Source: Gottfriedia luciferensis (GTDB taxonomy: Bacteria; Bacillota; Bacilli; Bacillales; Bacillaceae_G). From it: 64,000 bases of DNA. The notes under the pieces are model-generated. The model saw only the letters and a list, made by a program, of their open reading frames with translations, did no database searches and had not been told where the DNA came from. The DNA is taken from assembly GCF_001712755.1 (NCBI RefSeq), contig NZ_MDKC01000032.1:124001-188000 (forward strand). The letters are read 5' to 3'. A program made the position numbers and the translations under genes. Below are positions 17,373 through 26,036 of the stretch, in pieces; within the stretch, counting starts at the first letter, position 1; every line of letters starts with the position of its first letter.

Positions 17373-18411
17373 TTGAAAATAGTAAAAATAGTATCCTTTA
17401 TAGTAGTAGGTATTTTAGGTTCCATTATTTTACTGATTGCCTCTTCTTTTACTTTTTTAAATCTTGTTAAAATCACCATTAATAAACCTACTTCATCACT
17501 GTCAGCTGGAATAAGGGGTGTGAATTGGGCAGATGAGCGCGACAATTTTGTCGATGGCGTCATTTATGTAAGTGGACTGGCCAAAAATGATACATACGAT
17601 TCTGCAAAAGTAGTAGGCCGACAAGTGATCGGGCAGATGTTCGATGAAACTGGTGCTAACACAGTTAGACTACCCATTAATGAAGCGACAGTCGCAAATT
17701 ATTGGCGTACTTATACAGGGGCCATTGATGCTGCGTTAGAAAGAGGCAAAGTCATTTTTTGCTAGGCCACCGAAAAATGGAAAACCTGAAGATCTCAATA
17801 AATATTTTAGCATGTGGAGTACTGTTATTAAAAAATACGGAAACAACCCCAACTGTTATTTTGAACCTATTAATGAGCCATATGGTTATAATACGAAAGA
17901 TTTACGCAATCTCTATCATGATTGGTTAACAAGCTTCAATATTCCAAAGAAAAATGTCATTCTTGATGGAATTGGTTTGGCCGCTCTTTATATTAATCCT
18001 CTAGGAGATGACAAACGACTTGACGGAACAATGCTTGCCGTTCACTGCTATGCGTTTTATGCAGGATATGTACATATTAATGCCCTCACAGAAACAGGAT
18101 GGTCAAATATTTTAACATTTGAAATTGGAAAATACTCCGATCGTGCCATCATTACCGAGTGGGGAGCACCAATGAAAAGCGGCTTGGATTATTTGGTAAA
18201 AAAGAGTAAAAATGATATTAACTATGTTCGTGCAATGAGCAAAAAAATTAATACGATTGGTGCTGGAAGTGTTTATTGGCCAGGCTTGCGGGACGGTGAT
18301 TCTTATAGTTTGATGGAGAAAAAAGTCACCAACAAACAAATCATTCTTAAGGTAACAAATCAATCTGGACTTGAAAAACTGCAAGAATCCTGGGGTATGC
18401 CTATTCACTAA
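17373..18411 (+). pseudogene. Glycoside hydrolase family 5 (cellulase-like), frameshifted at a T6 tract
   Basis: The TTG at 17373 behind GAGGGGGG starts a protein with one N-terminal membrane helix and a GH5 domain: SAGIRGVNWADERDN, TVRLPINEATV. The frame ends at ...RGKVIFC at a run of six T (17755-17760). Removing one T gives VIFARPPKNGKPEDLNKYF, then YFEPINEPYGY with the acid/base Glu, and IITEWGAP with the nucleophile Glu. Both catalytic residues are intact. So this is either a pseudogene, a homopolymer read error, or a slippage-switchable gene. A membrane-anchored beta-1,4-glycanase would be the intact product. Confidence 0.75.
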
Positions 18412-18430
18412 TATTAGTCGAATAAAGATG

Positions 18431-18461
18431 ACCTCTTGACGCTAGTCGGGAGGTAATTTTT
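18431..18461 (+). terminator. Terminator after the GH5 gene
   Basis: Stem ACCTC..GAC / GTC..GAGGT followed by AATTTTT. Confidence 0.6.
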
Positions 18462-18729
18462 AATTAAAATATCTTTTAATTAAGATAATCAATAATATAA
18501 AAAAAGTTATTAGTTATTCATGGACAAAATTGATACCAAAACATACTCACACTGTTCTATTTTTCGTTTTTTTAAATCGAAAAAAAATTTTTTTTAAGTC
18601 CATTTCTACTTGAAAACCTTGCTATATCAACGTTATTTCAACCGGGACAATTCACGTCCACAGGGTGGGTAAAGTCCCTGGAGAAATCGTGATTCGAACG
18701 TGTTATAGTGGGTTTAGGAGGTGTTTCTA

Positions 18730-18855
18730 ATGCAAATTTTAATCTGTAAAGAATGCGAAGAAACTATTGAGTACGCGGAGTATAAAAAAGTTGTGAAAAT
18801 CTATTCAACTTGCGAAAACTGCAAAAACGAAGCAGCAACTTCAACTGCAAAATAA
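18730..18855 (+). CDS. SR1P-like small protein (GapA-binding peptide family)
   Basis: A 41-residue ORF, MQILICKECEETIEY at the start and two further cysteines (STCENC), giving the C-x2-C ... C-x2-C plus EKV/KKVVKIY pattern of the SR1P family. SR1P of B. subtilis is encoded inside the dual-function sRNA SR1 and binds the glycolytic GAPDH GapA. AGGAGG lies seven bases before the ATG. About 90 bases of GC-richer, hairpin-forming sequence (18640-18725) precede it and a terminator follows at 18957, as expected for an independent small transcript. The family call rests on cysteine spacing and size. Confidence 0.65.
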   Translation: MQILICKECEETIEYAEYKKVVKIYSTCENCKNEAATSTAK

Positions 18856-18956
18856 CATAGAATAAAAAAGCTAATATTGTAATTTAGACCTTAATAAAAA
18901 AATACTTAATTTTTAAAGGTTTAACAAAATATCAATTAATATAATATTGAAAATGA

Positions 18957-18984
18957 AAAAAGGATCTTAAAAAAAGATCCTTTT
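18957..18984. terminator. Bidirectional terminator
   Basis: Stem AAAGGATCTT / AAGATCCTTTT between the SR1P-like gene (plus) and the Nudix gene (minus), with T or A runs on both sides. Confidence 0.8.
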
Positions 18985-19018
18985 AATCATTATTTAGTCT
19001 TAATTCCACATTCTAAGT

Positions 19019-19471
19019 TCAATAGTTAGAATCCTTATACAAGTTTAAAATAGGAATTTCACATGGATTAATTTCTGATGGAAGGTCATGAAAATTAAAA
19101 AAGCCTAACTCGAGCACTTCGCTTTCTTCTGGCTCTAATTGCCCAGTATATTCAGTACAAATATACGTCGCAATTACATTATATACCTCATCCCCATGGG
19201 GATATTTATAATAAAATTCTTCTCCAGAAAAGATGTTAAAAAACTCAAGATTTAATGCTGTAAGACCAGTTTCTTCTTTCAATTCTCTTTTAGCCACTTC
19301 TTCTAAATTTTCTCCTAACTCTAATGATCCACCAGGTAATCCCCAAGTCTTATTATCTTTTCTTAATTGTAATAATACTCTCTTTTGTGAATCTAGTAGG
19401 ATAACATTTGCACCTGCCATTAAGATAGGTCGACTACCTACAACTTTTCTTAAATCCATAATATATCCCAT
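19019..19471 (-). CDS. Nudix hydrolase
   Basis: A 150-residue protein with a full Nudix box, GGSLELGENLEEVAKREL then KEETGL (G-x5-E-x7-REL-x2-EE-x-G), which binds the metal that cleaves nucleoside diphosphates linked to X. The substrate is not predictable. The start chosen is the ATG at 19471, seven bases after AGGAG, rather than one 15 bases upstream. It shares a bidirectional terminator with the SR1P-like gene. Confidence 0.9.
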   Translation of the reverse strand: MGYIMDLRKVVGSRPILMAGANVILLDSQKRVLLQLRKDNKTWGLPGGSLELGENLEEVAKRELKEETGLTALNLEFFNIFSGEEFYYKYPHGDEVYNVIATYICTEYTGQLEPEESEVLELGFFNFHDLPSEINPCEIPILNLYKDSNY

Positions 19472-19770
19472 TGATTTTCTCCTCAATATACAATGATTCT
19501 GTTTAATACAACTGTATCAAAAAATTCCATTTTATACCATTTAATTGTTACTTACTCCAAAAAACTAGCTGTAATTCTTAGAATATACTTATTTTCTTTA
19601 TAGCCTATAACTAACAAAGCAGAAGTAAAAAAGGAATATTTTTCCAATTAAATTACATATATATACTCTAGTTGTATCAAGTTTAAACAACAAAAGCAGT
19701 AACACTATATAAGGAAAAGATACAAGTGTTACTTCTTTTAATCAAAGATTTATTAAAAGGAGAAAAGTGA
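19472..19770. other. Intergenic region, nothing recognised
   Basis: AT-rich divergent region between the Nudix (minus) and VOC (plus) genes; it should hold both promoters, but none stands out. Confidence 0.4.
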
Positions 19771-20178
19771 ATGAGGTTGAATCATTTAAATTTATGTGTC
19801 GATGATTTATCAGAAGCTAGACAATTCTTTGAAACATTTTTTGACTTTAAATTTCTAGAACAAAAAGGAAAAGCTCTCGTAGTGTTAAGTGATGAGCAAG
19901 GATTTATTCTCGTGTTAAGTGATCCAAAGGCATTTAAGAGGCAAATGGAAATTAAATACCCTGAAGCTTTTCATGTAGGTTTTTTAGTGGAAACGTCAAG
20001 TGAGGTCGATCAACAGTATGAGCGCTTAATAGCTGGGGGCATCCAAATAGACAAGGAACCTTATACCATGAGAGGGAATAGCTATGGCTTTTATTTCACA
20101 ACGTTTAATAATTTATTGATTGAAGTTTCTTGCCTTGACGATCGAAATGGTAAAAAATTTCAAAACTTTAATGATTAA
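19771..20178 (+). CDS. VOC (glyoxalase/bleomycin resistance) superfamily protein
   Basis: A 135-residue single-domain protein with the vicinal oxygen chelate fold: MRLNHLNLCVDDLSEARQF at the N-terminus (His6 as likely metal ligand), FHVGFLVE in the middle and YGFYFTTFNNLLIEVSC with the C-terminal Glu ligand. Members include glyoxalases, dioxygenases and antibiotic-binding proteins; the role here is open. AAAAGGAGAAAAGTGA precedes the ATG. Monocistronic. Confidence 0.85.
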   Translation: MRLNHLNLCVDDLSEARQFFETFFDFKFLEQKGKALVVLSDEQGFILVLSDPKAFKRQMEIKYPEAFHVGFLVETSSEVDQQYERLIAGGIQIDKEPYTMRGNSYGFYFTTFNNLLIEVSCLDDRNGKKFQNFND

Positions 20179-20305
20179 CCTAGATACAAGCTACTTCTCA
20201 TGATCTAATAGGGATCTTGTATTTATGCATTTTTATCGCAATAAATACAAGAACACTTAACAAGTGGCGAATAGTCTCTTATGTTATACAATGCTCATCA
20301 ATTAT

Positions 20306-20348
20306 AAACAACCACTGGAGTCAATAATTACCTCCGTGGTTGTTTATT
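20306..20348. terminator. Bidirectional terminator
   Basis: Long stem AACAACCACtGGAG / CTCCgTGGTTGTT between convergent VOC and sugar dehydrogenase-like genes, with T-rich flanks on both strands. Confidence 0.75.
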
Positions 20349-20376
20349 TACTAGTATTAGACAACTTTACTAAAAG

Positions 20377-21777
20377 TCACGGTACAATTTCAAAAATCGT
20401 ACCCATGTTTAAATCAGTCACTTTCATAGAACCATAAACCGCTAAATAGATTTTAGTTTGATTTAAATTCGTCCCCAAACCTACATAATAGGCCGGTTGA
20501 GATCCAAAGTCATAATCAGTTTGTATAACACTGAAATCACTTTGTTTACCATCTGGTCTTAATTTCGTATAAGCTAAAACTCCTTTAACCTGTGCTTGAG
20601 ATCCTTTTTGTACCAAATCGGTAAATACAATACCACCAGTTAAACTAGGAATTTCATTTCCCATGTATGACTGGACTCCTGTAAGTGCCGTTCCTTCAAA
20701 TTTATCTGGTCTTGGATCTTTATGAAAATAACTAGTTAAAGGTTGAAGACGGCTCGCTGAAAGTGTAACTGATTGATCGTAATATGCTATTGTTTTCTCA
20801 TCCACATTTGAATTATCTGTACATCCATTTATTGTCGAAGTAGGAAAAGCACCTTCCCAACCTCTCCAGCCGAAGTTAATAAATCCCTCCATCTCAGATT
20901 CAGAATTCATTTGGATTAATTGAGTGACCGGAATTGGTTTATAATGAACAAATGAAAAAAGCGACTCGACCAAATCCTGACCGACATTTCCAATATATTT
21001 AATATATTGATTATAAAATCTTTGATATGAAATACCTGATATATTACGAACCCCTTTAGCTATTACTGTGAGAGTTTCTTGAATACTTGTTGGAAGTTCA
21101 TTAAAACGAGTTACAATAGGAGGATTATTGCTGTTAATGTTTTTATTTATATCAATTTCAATTATTTTACCTGCAATTTCCAAATTATCTTGGCTTAAGT
21201 TAAATGGATCATAGCCTGACCCACCATCTCCTGTTGTTAAAACAAGTTTACTTGTTTCGGGTGAAAAATTTAAAGTGTTAAGTCCATTATGATTCAAGAA
21301 CGGTCTTTTAATGTTCAATAATGTCCGTCGTTTTTGAGGCTGACCATTTGATTGGAGTACCCATTCTTCAACTGTATCAATATGGTTATATTGAGTTTCC
21401 CTATTCAGCCATTTCAAATTTAATGTTTTGGGATCACATGGATTAGGTTTAAAATGGTTAGAAAGAGCACTTGGCCCCTGAGAACCAGCTACTGAATAAT
21501 GAATATAAAACAACCCATTATGATAAAAATTAGGATGAAATGCTAACCCAAGTAAGCCGCGTTCGTCATAGCCTCCAGACTCACCTAATTTTAATACCCG
21601 AGGTCGAATATCTAAAAAAGTCCTGATTTCTCCATTTCCTATGTAAAAAATCTCTCCTACTTGTGTTGCAATAAATAATCTTTCAACTGAATCACCTGGA
21701 AGAATAGTTGTTTTCAAAACGGTTGGTAAATTGACCTTACTAACAACGGGACGTAAATTCACTTTAACTTTTAGCAC
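20377..21777 (-). CDS. PQQ-type sugar dehydrogenase-like beta-propeller protein
   Basis: A 466-residue protein of the glucose/sorbosone dehydrogenase family. Recognisable pieces are RLFIATQVGEIFYI, ERGLLGLAFHPNF with NGLFYIHYS, LTTGDGGSG, and GWRGWEGA, all from the six-bladed propeller that binds PQQ and calcium in soluble glucose dehydrogenase. It has no signal peptide, which is odd because family enzymes usually work outside the cytoplasm, and no PQQ synthesis genes are near. It may not be a PQQ enzyme at all. The ATG at 21777 follows GAGGAGG. Monocistronic. Confidence 0.75.
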   Translation of the reverse strand: MLKVKVNLRPVVSKVNLPTVLKTTILPGDSVERLFIATQVGEIFYIGNGEIRTFLDIRPRVLKLGESGGYDERGLLGLAFHPNFYHNGLFYIHYSVAGSQGPSALSNHFKPNPCDPKTLNLKWLNRETQYNHIDTVEEWVLQSNGQPQKRRTLLNIKRPFLNHNGLNTLNFSPETSKLVLTTGDGGSGYDPFNLSQDNLEIAGKIIEIDINKNINSNNPPIVTRFNELPTSIQETLTVIAKGVRNISGISYQRFYNQYIKYIGNVGQDLVESLFSFVHYKPIPVTQLIQMNSESEMEGFINFGWRGWEGAFPTSTINGCTDNSNVDEKTIAYYDQSVTLSASRLQPLTSYFHKDPRPDKFEGTALTGVQSYMGNEIPSLTGGIVFTDLVQKGSQAQVKGVLAYTKLRPDGKQSDFSVIQTDYDFGSQPAYYVGLGTNLNQTKIYLAVYGSMKVTDLNMGTIFEIVP

Positions 21778-21996
21778 TAAACACTACACCTCCTCTTCAT
21801 ATTATTTTCTTCTATAAAATTATGATTAGAATAGTTCTATTAGTACCGAAATTCATGATCTAAGAGAACGATGGTAAATTTATAAAGATTCAAATAGAAT
21901 GATCGTTTCTTTTAGTCTTTATTGTTAAAATAAAGGGCATAAACTTGTACATATGTTTTCACCAATTTGTCTTTTAATAGAAAGGAAGAAGTAATA

Positions 21997-22323
21997 TTGA
22001 TCACTGCAATAGTTATATTTTTATTAGCCGGTTTAGCTGAAATTGGCGGAGGATACCTTATATGGTTATGGCTAAGAGAAGGCCAATCAGCTTATTTAGG
22101 ATTAATCGGAGGGATTATTTTGGCAGTTTATGGTGTCATTGCAACGTTCCAAATTTTCCCATCCTTTGGTAGAGTTTATGCAGCATATGGAGGCGTATTT
22201 ATCGTTCTCTCAATCTTATGGGGCTGGGGTGTTGATAAAAAATCACCTGATTTATATGATTGGATCGGTGCGGCAATCTGTTTAATTGGTGTATCTGTCA
22301 TTTTATGGGCACCTCGTAATTAA
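21997..22323 (+). CDS. UPF0060 (YnfA) family membrane protein
   Basis: A 108-residue protein with four membrane helices and the family pattern [40 protein letters not shown]. YnfA proteins are related to small multidrug resistance transporters. I start it at TTG 21997, after AAAGGAAGAAGT, which gives the family's usual length; an in-frame TTG 30 bases earlier would add a hydrophilic tail that includes the ribosome binding site. Monocistronic. Confidence 0.9.
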   Translation: MITAIVIFLLAGLAEIGGGYLIWLWLREGQSAYLGLIGGIILAVYGVIATFQIFPSFGRVYAAYGGVFIVLSILWGWGVDKKSPDLYDWIGAAICLIGVSVILWAPRN

Positions 22324-22353
22324 TCCCCCTTGCTTAATGTTATATCAAGGAGC

Positions 22354-22379
22354 AAATCGACTATTTAGTCGATTTTTTT
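22354..22379 (+). terminator. Terminator of the UPF0060 gene
   Basis: Stem AAATCGACT / AGTCGATTT followed by TTTT. Confidence 0.85.
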
Positions 22380-22462
22380 AACGATTTTGAAGGATAGTAC
22401 AGTAAGAAAACGAACTATTTAAGTAAGAAAATTAATATTTTTATTAATAAGGAGGTAAAAAA

Positions 22463-22837
22463 TTGTCATTACAAGTAGGCGATATCATTACATTTGAACG
22501 AACTTTTACGGTAGAAGACGTTGAATTATTTACGAAGGTTTCTGGTGATGCAGGCGCACATCATATTACGCCTGATGAACAAGGAAGACTTGTTATTCAA
22601 GGTTTGTTGACTGCAACTTTACCAACCAAAATAGGTGGAGATCACAACGTACTAGCACGAACGGTAAATTTCGAATTTTTAAGACCAGTTTACTCAGGAG
22701 ATACAATAACCTGTGAAGTTACAATCGAGAAATTTGAAAAACAAGAAAATAGAATATCGATCATGTCATCCTTCTTATGTACAAATCAGAAGAATAAACA
22801 AGTATTACGTGGAAACTTTGCAGGAGTAATATTATAA
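22463..22837 (+). CDS. MaoC-like hotdog dehydratase/hydratase
   Basis: A 124-residue single hotdog domain protein, similar to (R)-specific enoyl-CoA hydratases: VGDIITFERTFTVEDVELFTKVSGD, then HH instead of the usual NPxH, and FLRPVYSGDTI near the end. The changed active-site region (AGAHHITPDEQG) leaves it uncertain whether it hydrates acyl-CoA. The start is TTG at 22463 behind AAGGAGG. Monocistronic. Confidence 0.75.
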   Translation: MSLQVGDIITFERTFTVEDVELFTKVSGDAGAHHITPDEQGRLVIQGLLTATLPTKIGGDHNVLARTVNFEFLRPVYSGDTITCEVTIEKFEKQENRISIMSSFLCTNQKNKQVLRGNFAGVIL

Positions 22838-22850
22838 CCTTATATTTTAA

Positions 22851-22965
22851 AAAATGCCCGGGGTTCCTATAGGAAATTATTAACTAAAGAAAAGTTGCTT
22901 GGCTAACACAACTAGAAAGCTCAATCGCACTCCTTTAAAACGAACATCCTGCAGTGGAAATTTAT
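22851..22965. repeat. Degenerate copy of the GC-rich palindromic repeat
   Basis: Both ends resemble the element at 46703-46824: TTCCTATAGGAAA against CTCCTATGGGAGA, and ACGAACATCCTGCAGTGGAAAT against GCGAGCATCCCGTAGTGGAAAT. The middle is no longer alignable. It is the third, decayed member in this window. Confidence 0.4.
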
Positions 22966-23003
22966 AATTTTTACATAAAATTAGATTGTTATTGTACAAT
23001 CTA

Positions 23004-23276
23004 TTAAGTTTGATATAAAGACTGCAATGCCAAATGTTCTAAATCTTTTTTTACATATATATCATATTGAGTATTCTCATTAAATCTCCTACCATTAAAA
23101 TTCATCGGTAATTTCGTCTTATACTCAATTCCATTCTTCTTCAATTTACCAATAATGATAAAATAGTTTTGATAACCATACGTAGTATAGATTAACTTCC
23201 ACTTCCGGTTTAAATATAATTGAATGAAACTATACAGTACTATAATGATAAATACATAGATTGCTAGCTCTAACAT
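23004..23276 (-). CDS. Small membrane-anchored protein of unknown function
   Basis: A 90-residue protein with one N-terminal membrane helix (MLELAIYVFIIIVLYSF) and a basic soluble part. The start chosen is the ATG at 23276 after GGAGGG; an upstream in-frame ATG would put the ribosome binding site inside the coding region. No family recognised. Confidence 0.6.
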   Translation of the reverse strand: MLELAIYVFIIIVLYSFIQLYLNRKWKLIYTTYGYQNYFIIIGKLKKNGIEYKTKLPMNFNGRRFNENTQYDIYVKKDLEHLALQSLYQT

Positions 23277-23379
23277 ATTTAGTCCCTCCAATTTATACTT
23301 TTTATTTAACATATTAAATAGCTACTAGTTTTTATGTATGGATTTTAGAAAATTATTATTTTGTATTCTTTCTATCTAA

Positions 23380-23413
23380 ATAAAAACACTCCAGTAAATG
23401 AATACTGGAGTGT
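23380..23413 (-). terminator. Terminator of the aldehyde dehydrogenase gene
   Basis: Perfect ten-base-pair stem ACACTCCAGT / ACTGGAGTGT followed by TTTTTAT on the minus strand. Confidence 0.85.
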
Positions 23414-23421
23414 AAAAGTTA

Positions 23422-24939
23422 TTAAAAGAATCCTAGTTTACTCGGTGAATAACTAACTAGCAAATTCTTTGTATTTTGATAGTGGTCCAACATCATTTTA
23501 TGCGTTTCACGACCTACTCCTGAATTTTTATACCCACCAAAGGCTGCATGTGCCGGATATGCGTGATAGCAGTTTACCCAAACTCGACCTGCTTCGATAT
23601 TGCGTCCGAATCGATAAGCAGTATCCATATCACGAGTCCATACTCCCGCTCCTAATCCATATAAAGTGTCATTAGCGATTTCCAATGCCTCTTCTTTTGA
23701 TTTAAATGTAGTAACCGAAACAACAGGACCAAAAATTTCTTCTTGGAACACTCTCATTTTATTGTTCCCTTTAAAAATGGTCGGGTTTACATAAAAACCA
23801 TCTTTCAATTCTCCATCAAGAACGTTGCGACTACCACCAACTAAAACTTCTGCACCTTCATTCTTTCCAATTTCAAAATAAGATAAAATCTTATTCAATT
23901 GCTCGTGCGAAGCTTGAGAACCGATCATTGTTTGAGGATCCAATGGATTTCCTTGCTTAATCGCTTTTACTCGGTTTACTGCTCTATCCATAAATTCCTC
24001 ATAAATTGATTCATGAATAAGCGCTCTAGAAGGACATGTACATACTTCCCCCTGATTTAAAGCAAACATCGTAAAGCCTTCAAGTGCTTTATCGAAAAAC
24101 TCTTCATTATCTACTACATCTTCAAAGAAAATATTAGGAGATTTACCACCTAATTCTAATGTAACAGGAATTAAATTCTTTGAAGCATATTCCATAATTA
24201 GTCGACCAGTTGAAGTTTCACCAGTAAATGCAATTTTTGCAATTCGATCACTTGAAGCTAATGGTTTACCTGCTTCAAGTCCAAATCCGTTTACAACGTT
24301 AACAACTCCAGGTGGCAATAGATCTTGAATTAGTTCCATTAAAACTAACACAGATGTTGGCGTTTGCTCAGCCGGTTTTAAAACAACACAATTCCCTGCA
24401 GCAAGGGCTGGAGCAAGCTTCCATACAGCCATTAAAATCGGGAAGTTCCATGGAATAATCTGACCGACAACCCCTAATGGCTCTTTATAATGATATGCAA
24501 CTGTATCACCATCAAGTTCACCGAGCGATCCTTCTTGCGACCTGATACATCCGGCAAAATAACGGAAATGGTCTATTGCTAAAGGAATATCTGCAGCTAA
24601 AGTTTCACGAACAGGTTTACCGTTTTCCCAAGTTTCAGCGACAGCAAGATATTCTTTATTTGATTCCATACGATCAGCAATCTTATGTAAAATATTTGCC
24701 CTCTCAGTTACTGACATTCTCCCCCATTTACCTTTTGCACCATGTGCTGCATCAAGTGCTTTTTCGATATCTTCTGAAGTCGATCTAGCCACCTCACAAA
24801 AGACTTGTCCAGTTACAGGCGAAACATTTCCAAAATACTGTTCTCTTACTGGTCTTACCCATTCCCCACCAATAAAATTGTCATAACGATTTTTAAACGT
24901 AATTAATGAACCAGATTTTCCAGGTGTAGCAAATACCAT
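23422..24939 (-). CDS. NAD-dependent aldehyde dehydrogenase (acetaldehyde/AldA type)
   Basis: A 505-residue cytoplasmic aldehyde dehydrogenase. Visible are the cofactor motif PWNFPILM near 163-170, FTGETSTG at 238-245, the general base in LELGGKSPN (E262), the catalytic nucleophile C300 in [11 protein letters not shown], and [10 protein letters not shown]. The EVCTC form around the nucleophile and the C-terminal [13 protein letters not shown] ending are typical of the alcohol/acetaldehyde group in Bacillus and of ExaC/AldA. The start ATG at 24939 follows GGGGGA. Monocistronic. Confidence 0.92.
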   Translation of the reverse strand: MVFATPGKSGSLITFKNRYDNFIGGEWVRPVREQYFGNVSPVTGQVFCEVARSTSEDIEKALDAAHGAKGKWGRMSVTERANILHKIADRMESNKEYLAVAETWENGKPVRETLAADIPLAIDHFRYFAGCIRSQEGSLGELDGDTVAYHYKEPLGVVGQIIPWNFPILMAVWKLAPALAAGNCVVLKPAEQTPTSVLVLMELIQDLLPPGVVNVVNGFGLEAGKPLASSDRIAKIAFTGETSTGRLIMEYASKNLIPVTLELGGKSPNIFFEDVVDNEEFFDKALEGFTMFALNQGEVCTCPSRALIHESIYEEFMDRAVNRVKAIKQGNPLDPQTMIGSQASHEQLNKILSYFEIGKNEGAEVLVGGSRNVLDGELKDGFYVNPTIFKGNNKMRVFQEEIFGPVVSVTTFKSKEEALEIANDTLYGLGAGVWTRDMDTAYRFGRNIEAGRVWVNCYHAYPAHAAFGGYKNSGVGRETHKMMLDHYQNTKNLLVSYSPSKLGFF

Positions 24940-25104
24940 AATGATTCCCCCTTAATAGCTTGTCTCTTTCTAAACCTATGAAAGTGTGTTTATAACTATG
25001 ACTAATAATAGATAATTTGTTTAATAGAAATTTTTTGATTCAAGACACATTATTAGGTAGAATGATAGAAGTGAAAAAAATCTGTTAGAAAATGAGGGGT
25101 AACT

Positions 25105-25923
25105 GTGCGTAAAAACTTCGTAGATATTTTATATCTCCTTGTTGGATCAGCTATATTTGCAGTCGGTGTTAACTTCTTTGCAATACCGAATAAATTAGCT
25201 GAAGGTGGCTTTACCGGCATTACGATGATTACTTATTATCTATTTAACTGGTCACCTGATGTCGTATATTTTGTTTTAAATGCTTCCTTGTTAATAATTG
25301 GATATAAATATTTAAAGAAACAACTAATAATTTATACAGTTATTTCAATCGTAGCGATTTCATTTTTCTTACGTATTACGGACGGTTACGGCGTACCTAC
25401 AAGCGAAACTTTACTAGGTACTATTTTTGCTGGTGTTTTAATCGGTCTGGGGTTAGGAATTGTCTTTCGTGCGGGTGGCACAACAGGTGGTTCTACGGTT
25501 CTTGCTCAAATGGTACATCAATCCTTTGGGTGGAGTATTAGTAAATCTTTACTTTTATTTGATCTAATTGTCGTTTTAGGTGGTTATTTTGTAATCGGCT
25601 TTGAGAAAACATTATATACTGTCATTTCTATTTATATAGGTATTAAAGTTTTGGATTTTATTATGGAAGGATTAAATCCTAAAAAAGCGATTACGATTAT
25701 TTCCGATCAAGCAAATGAAATTGCACAAATCGTTTCAAATGAAATGAATCGAGGCGTAACGATTTATACTGCAAAAGGCCATTTCTCTGGCTTAAGAAAA
25801 GAGTCCTTATACATTATTCTTAATAATAAAGAACTATTTGAACTAAAAAAAATAATCCACACAATCGATCCAAAAGCATTTGTCGTTATACATGATGTAA
25901 ATGATGTACTTAAGGCAGGATAA
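25105..25923 (+). CDS. YitT family membrane protein (DUF161 + DUF2179)
   Basis: A 272-residue protein: five to six membrane helices containing two DUF161-like repeats (FFAIPNKLAEGGFTGIT and RAGGTTGGSTVLA) followed by a soluble DUF2179 domain (GVTIYTAKGHFSG, FVVIHDVNDV). Paralogues are numerous in Bacillus; their function is mostly unknown. The start is GTG at 25105 behind GAGGGG. Monocistronic with a terminator. Confidence 0.9.
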   Translation: MRKNFVDILYLLVGSAIFAVGVNFFAIPNKLAEGGFTGITMITYYLFNWSPDVVYFVLNASLLIIGYKYLKKQLIIYTVISIVAISFFLRITDGYGVPTSETLLGTIFAGVLIGLGLGIVFRAGGTTGGSTVLAQMVHQSFGWSISKSLLLFDLIVVLGGYFVIGFEKTLYTVISIYIGIKVLDFIMEGLNPKKAITIISDQANEIAQIVSNEMNRGVTIYTAKGHFSGLRKESLYIILNNKELFELKKIIHTIDPKAFVVIHDVNDVLKAG

Positions 25924-25954
25924 ATAGTTAAGTAAACTCGGACTAAAAATAAAA

Positions 25955-25999
25955 AACAAATCACCATAAGTAATCTTAACTTAAGTGATTTGTTTTTTT
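25955..25999 (+). terminator. Terminator of the YitT-family gene
   Basis: Ten-base-pair stem AACAAATCAC / GTGATTTGTT followed by a T run. Confidence 0.85.
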
Positions 26000-26036
26000 A
26001 TTTTCCCTGCACTTTTTGTACTAAGTTCTTATGTTC

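Noticed and set aside
17354-17563. 69-codon minus-strand ORF over the GH5 start
   Set aside because: Opposes a gene with recognisable GH5 residues and has no ribosome binding site.
18640-18720. tRNA-like sequence (GATTCGAAC)
   Set aside because: The TPsiC-like nonamer has no matching acceptor or anticodon arms around it.
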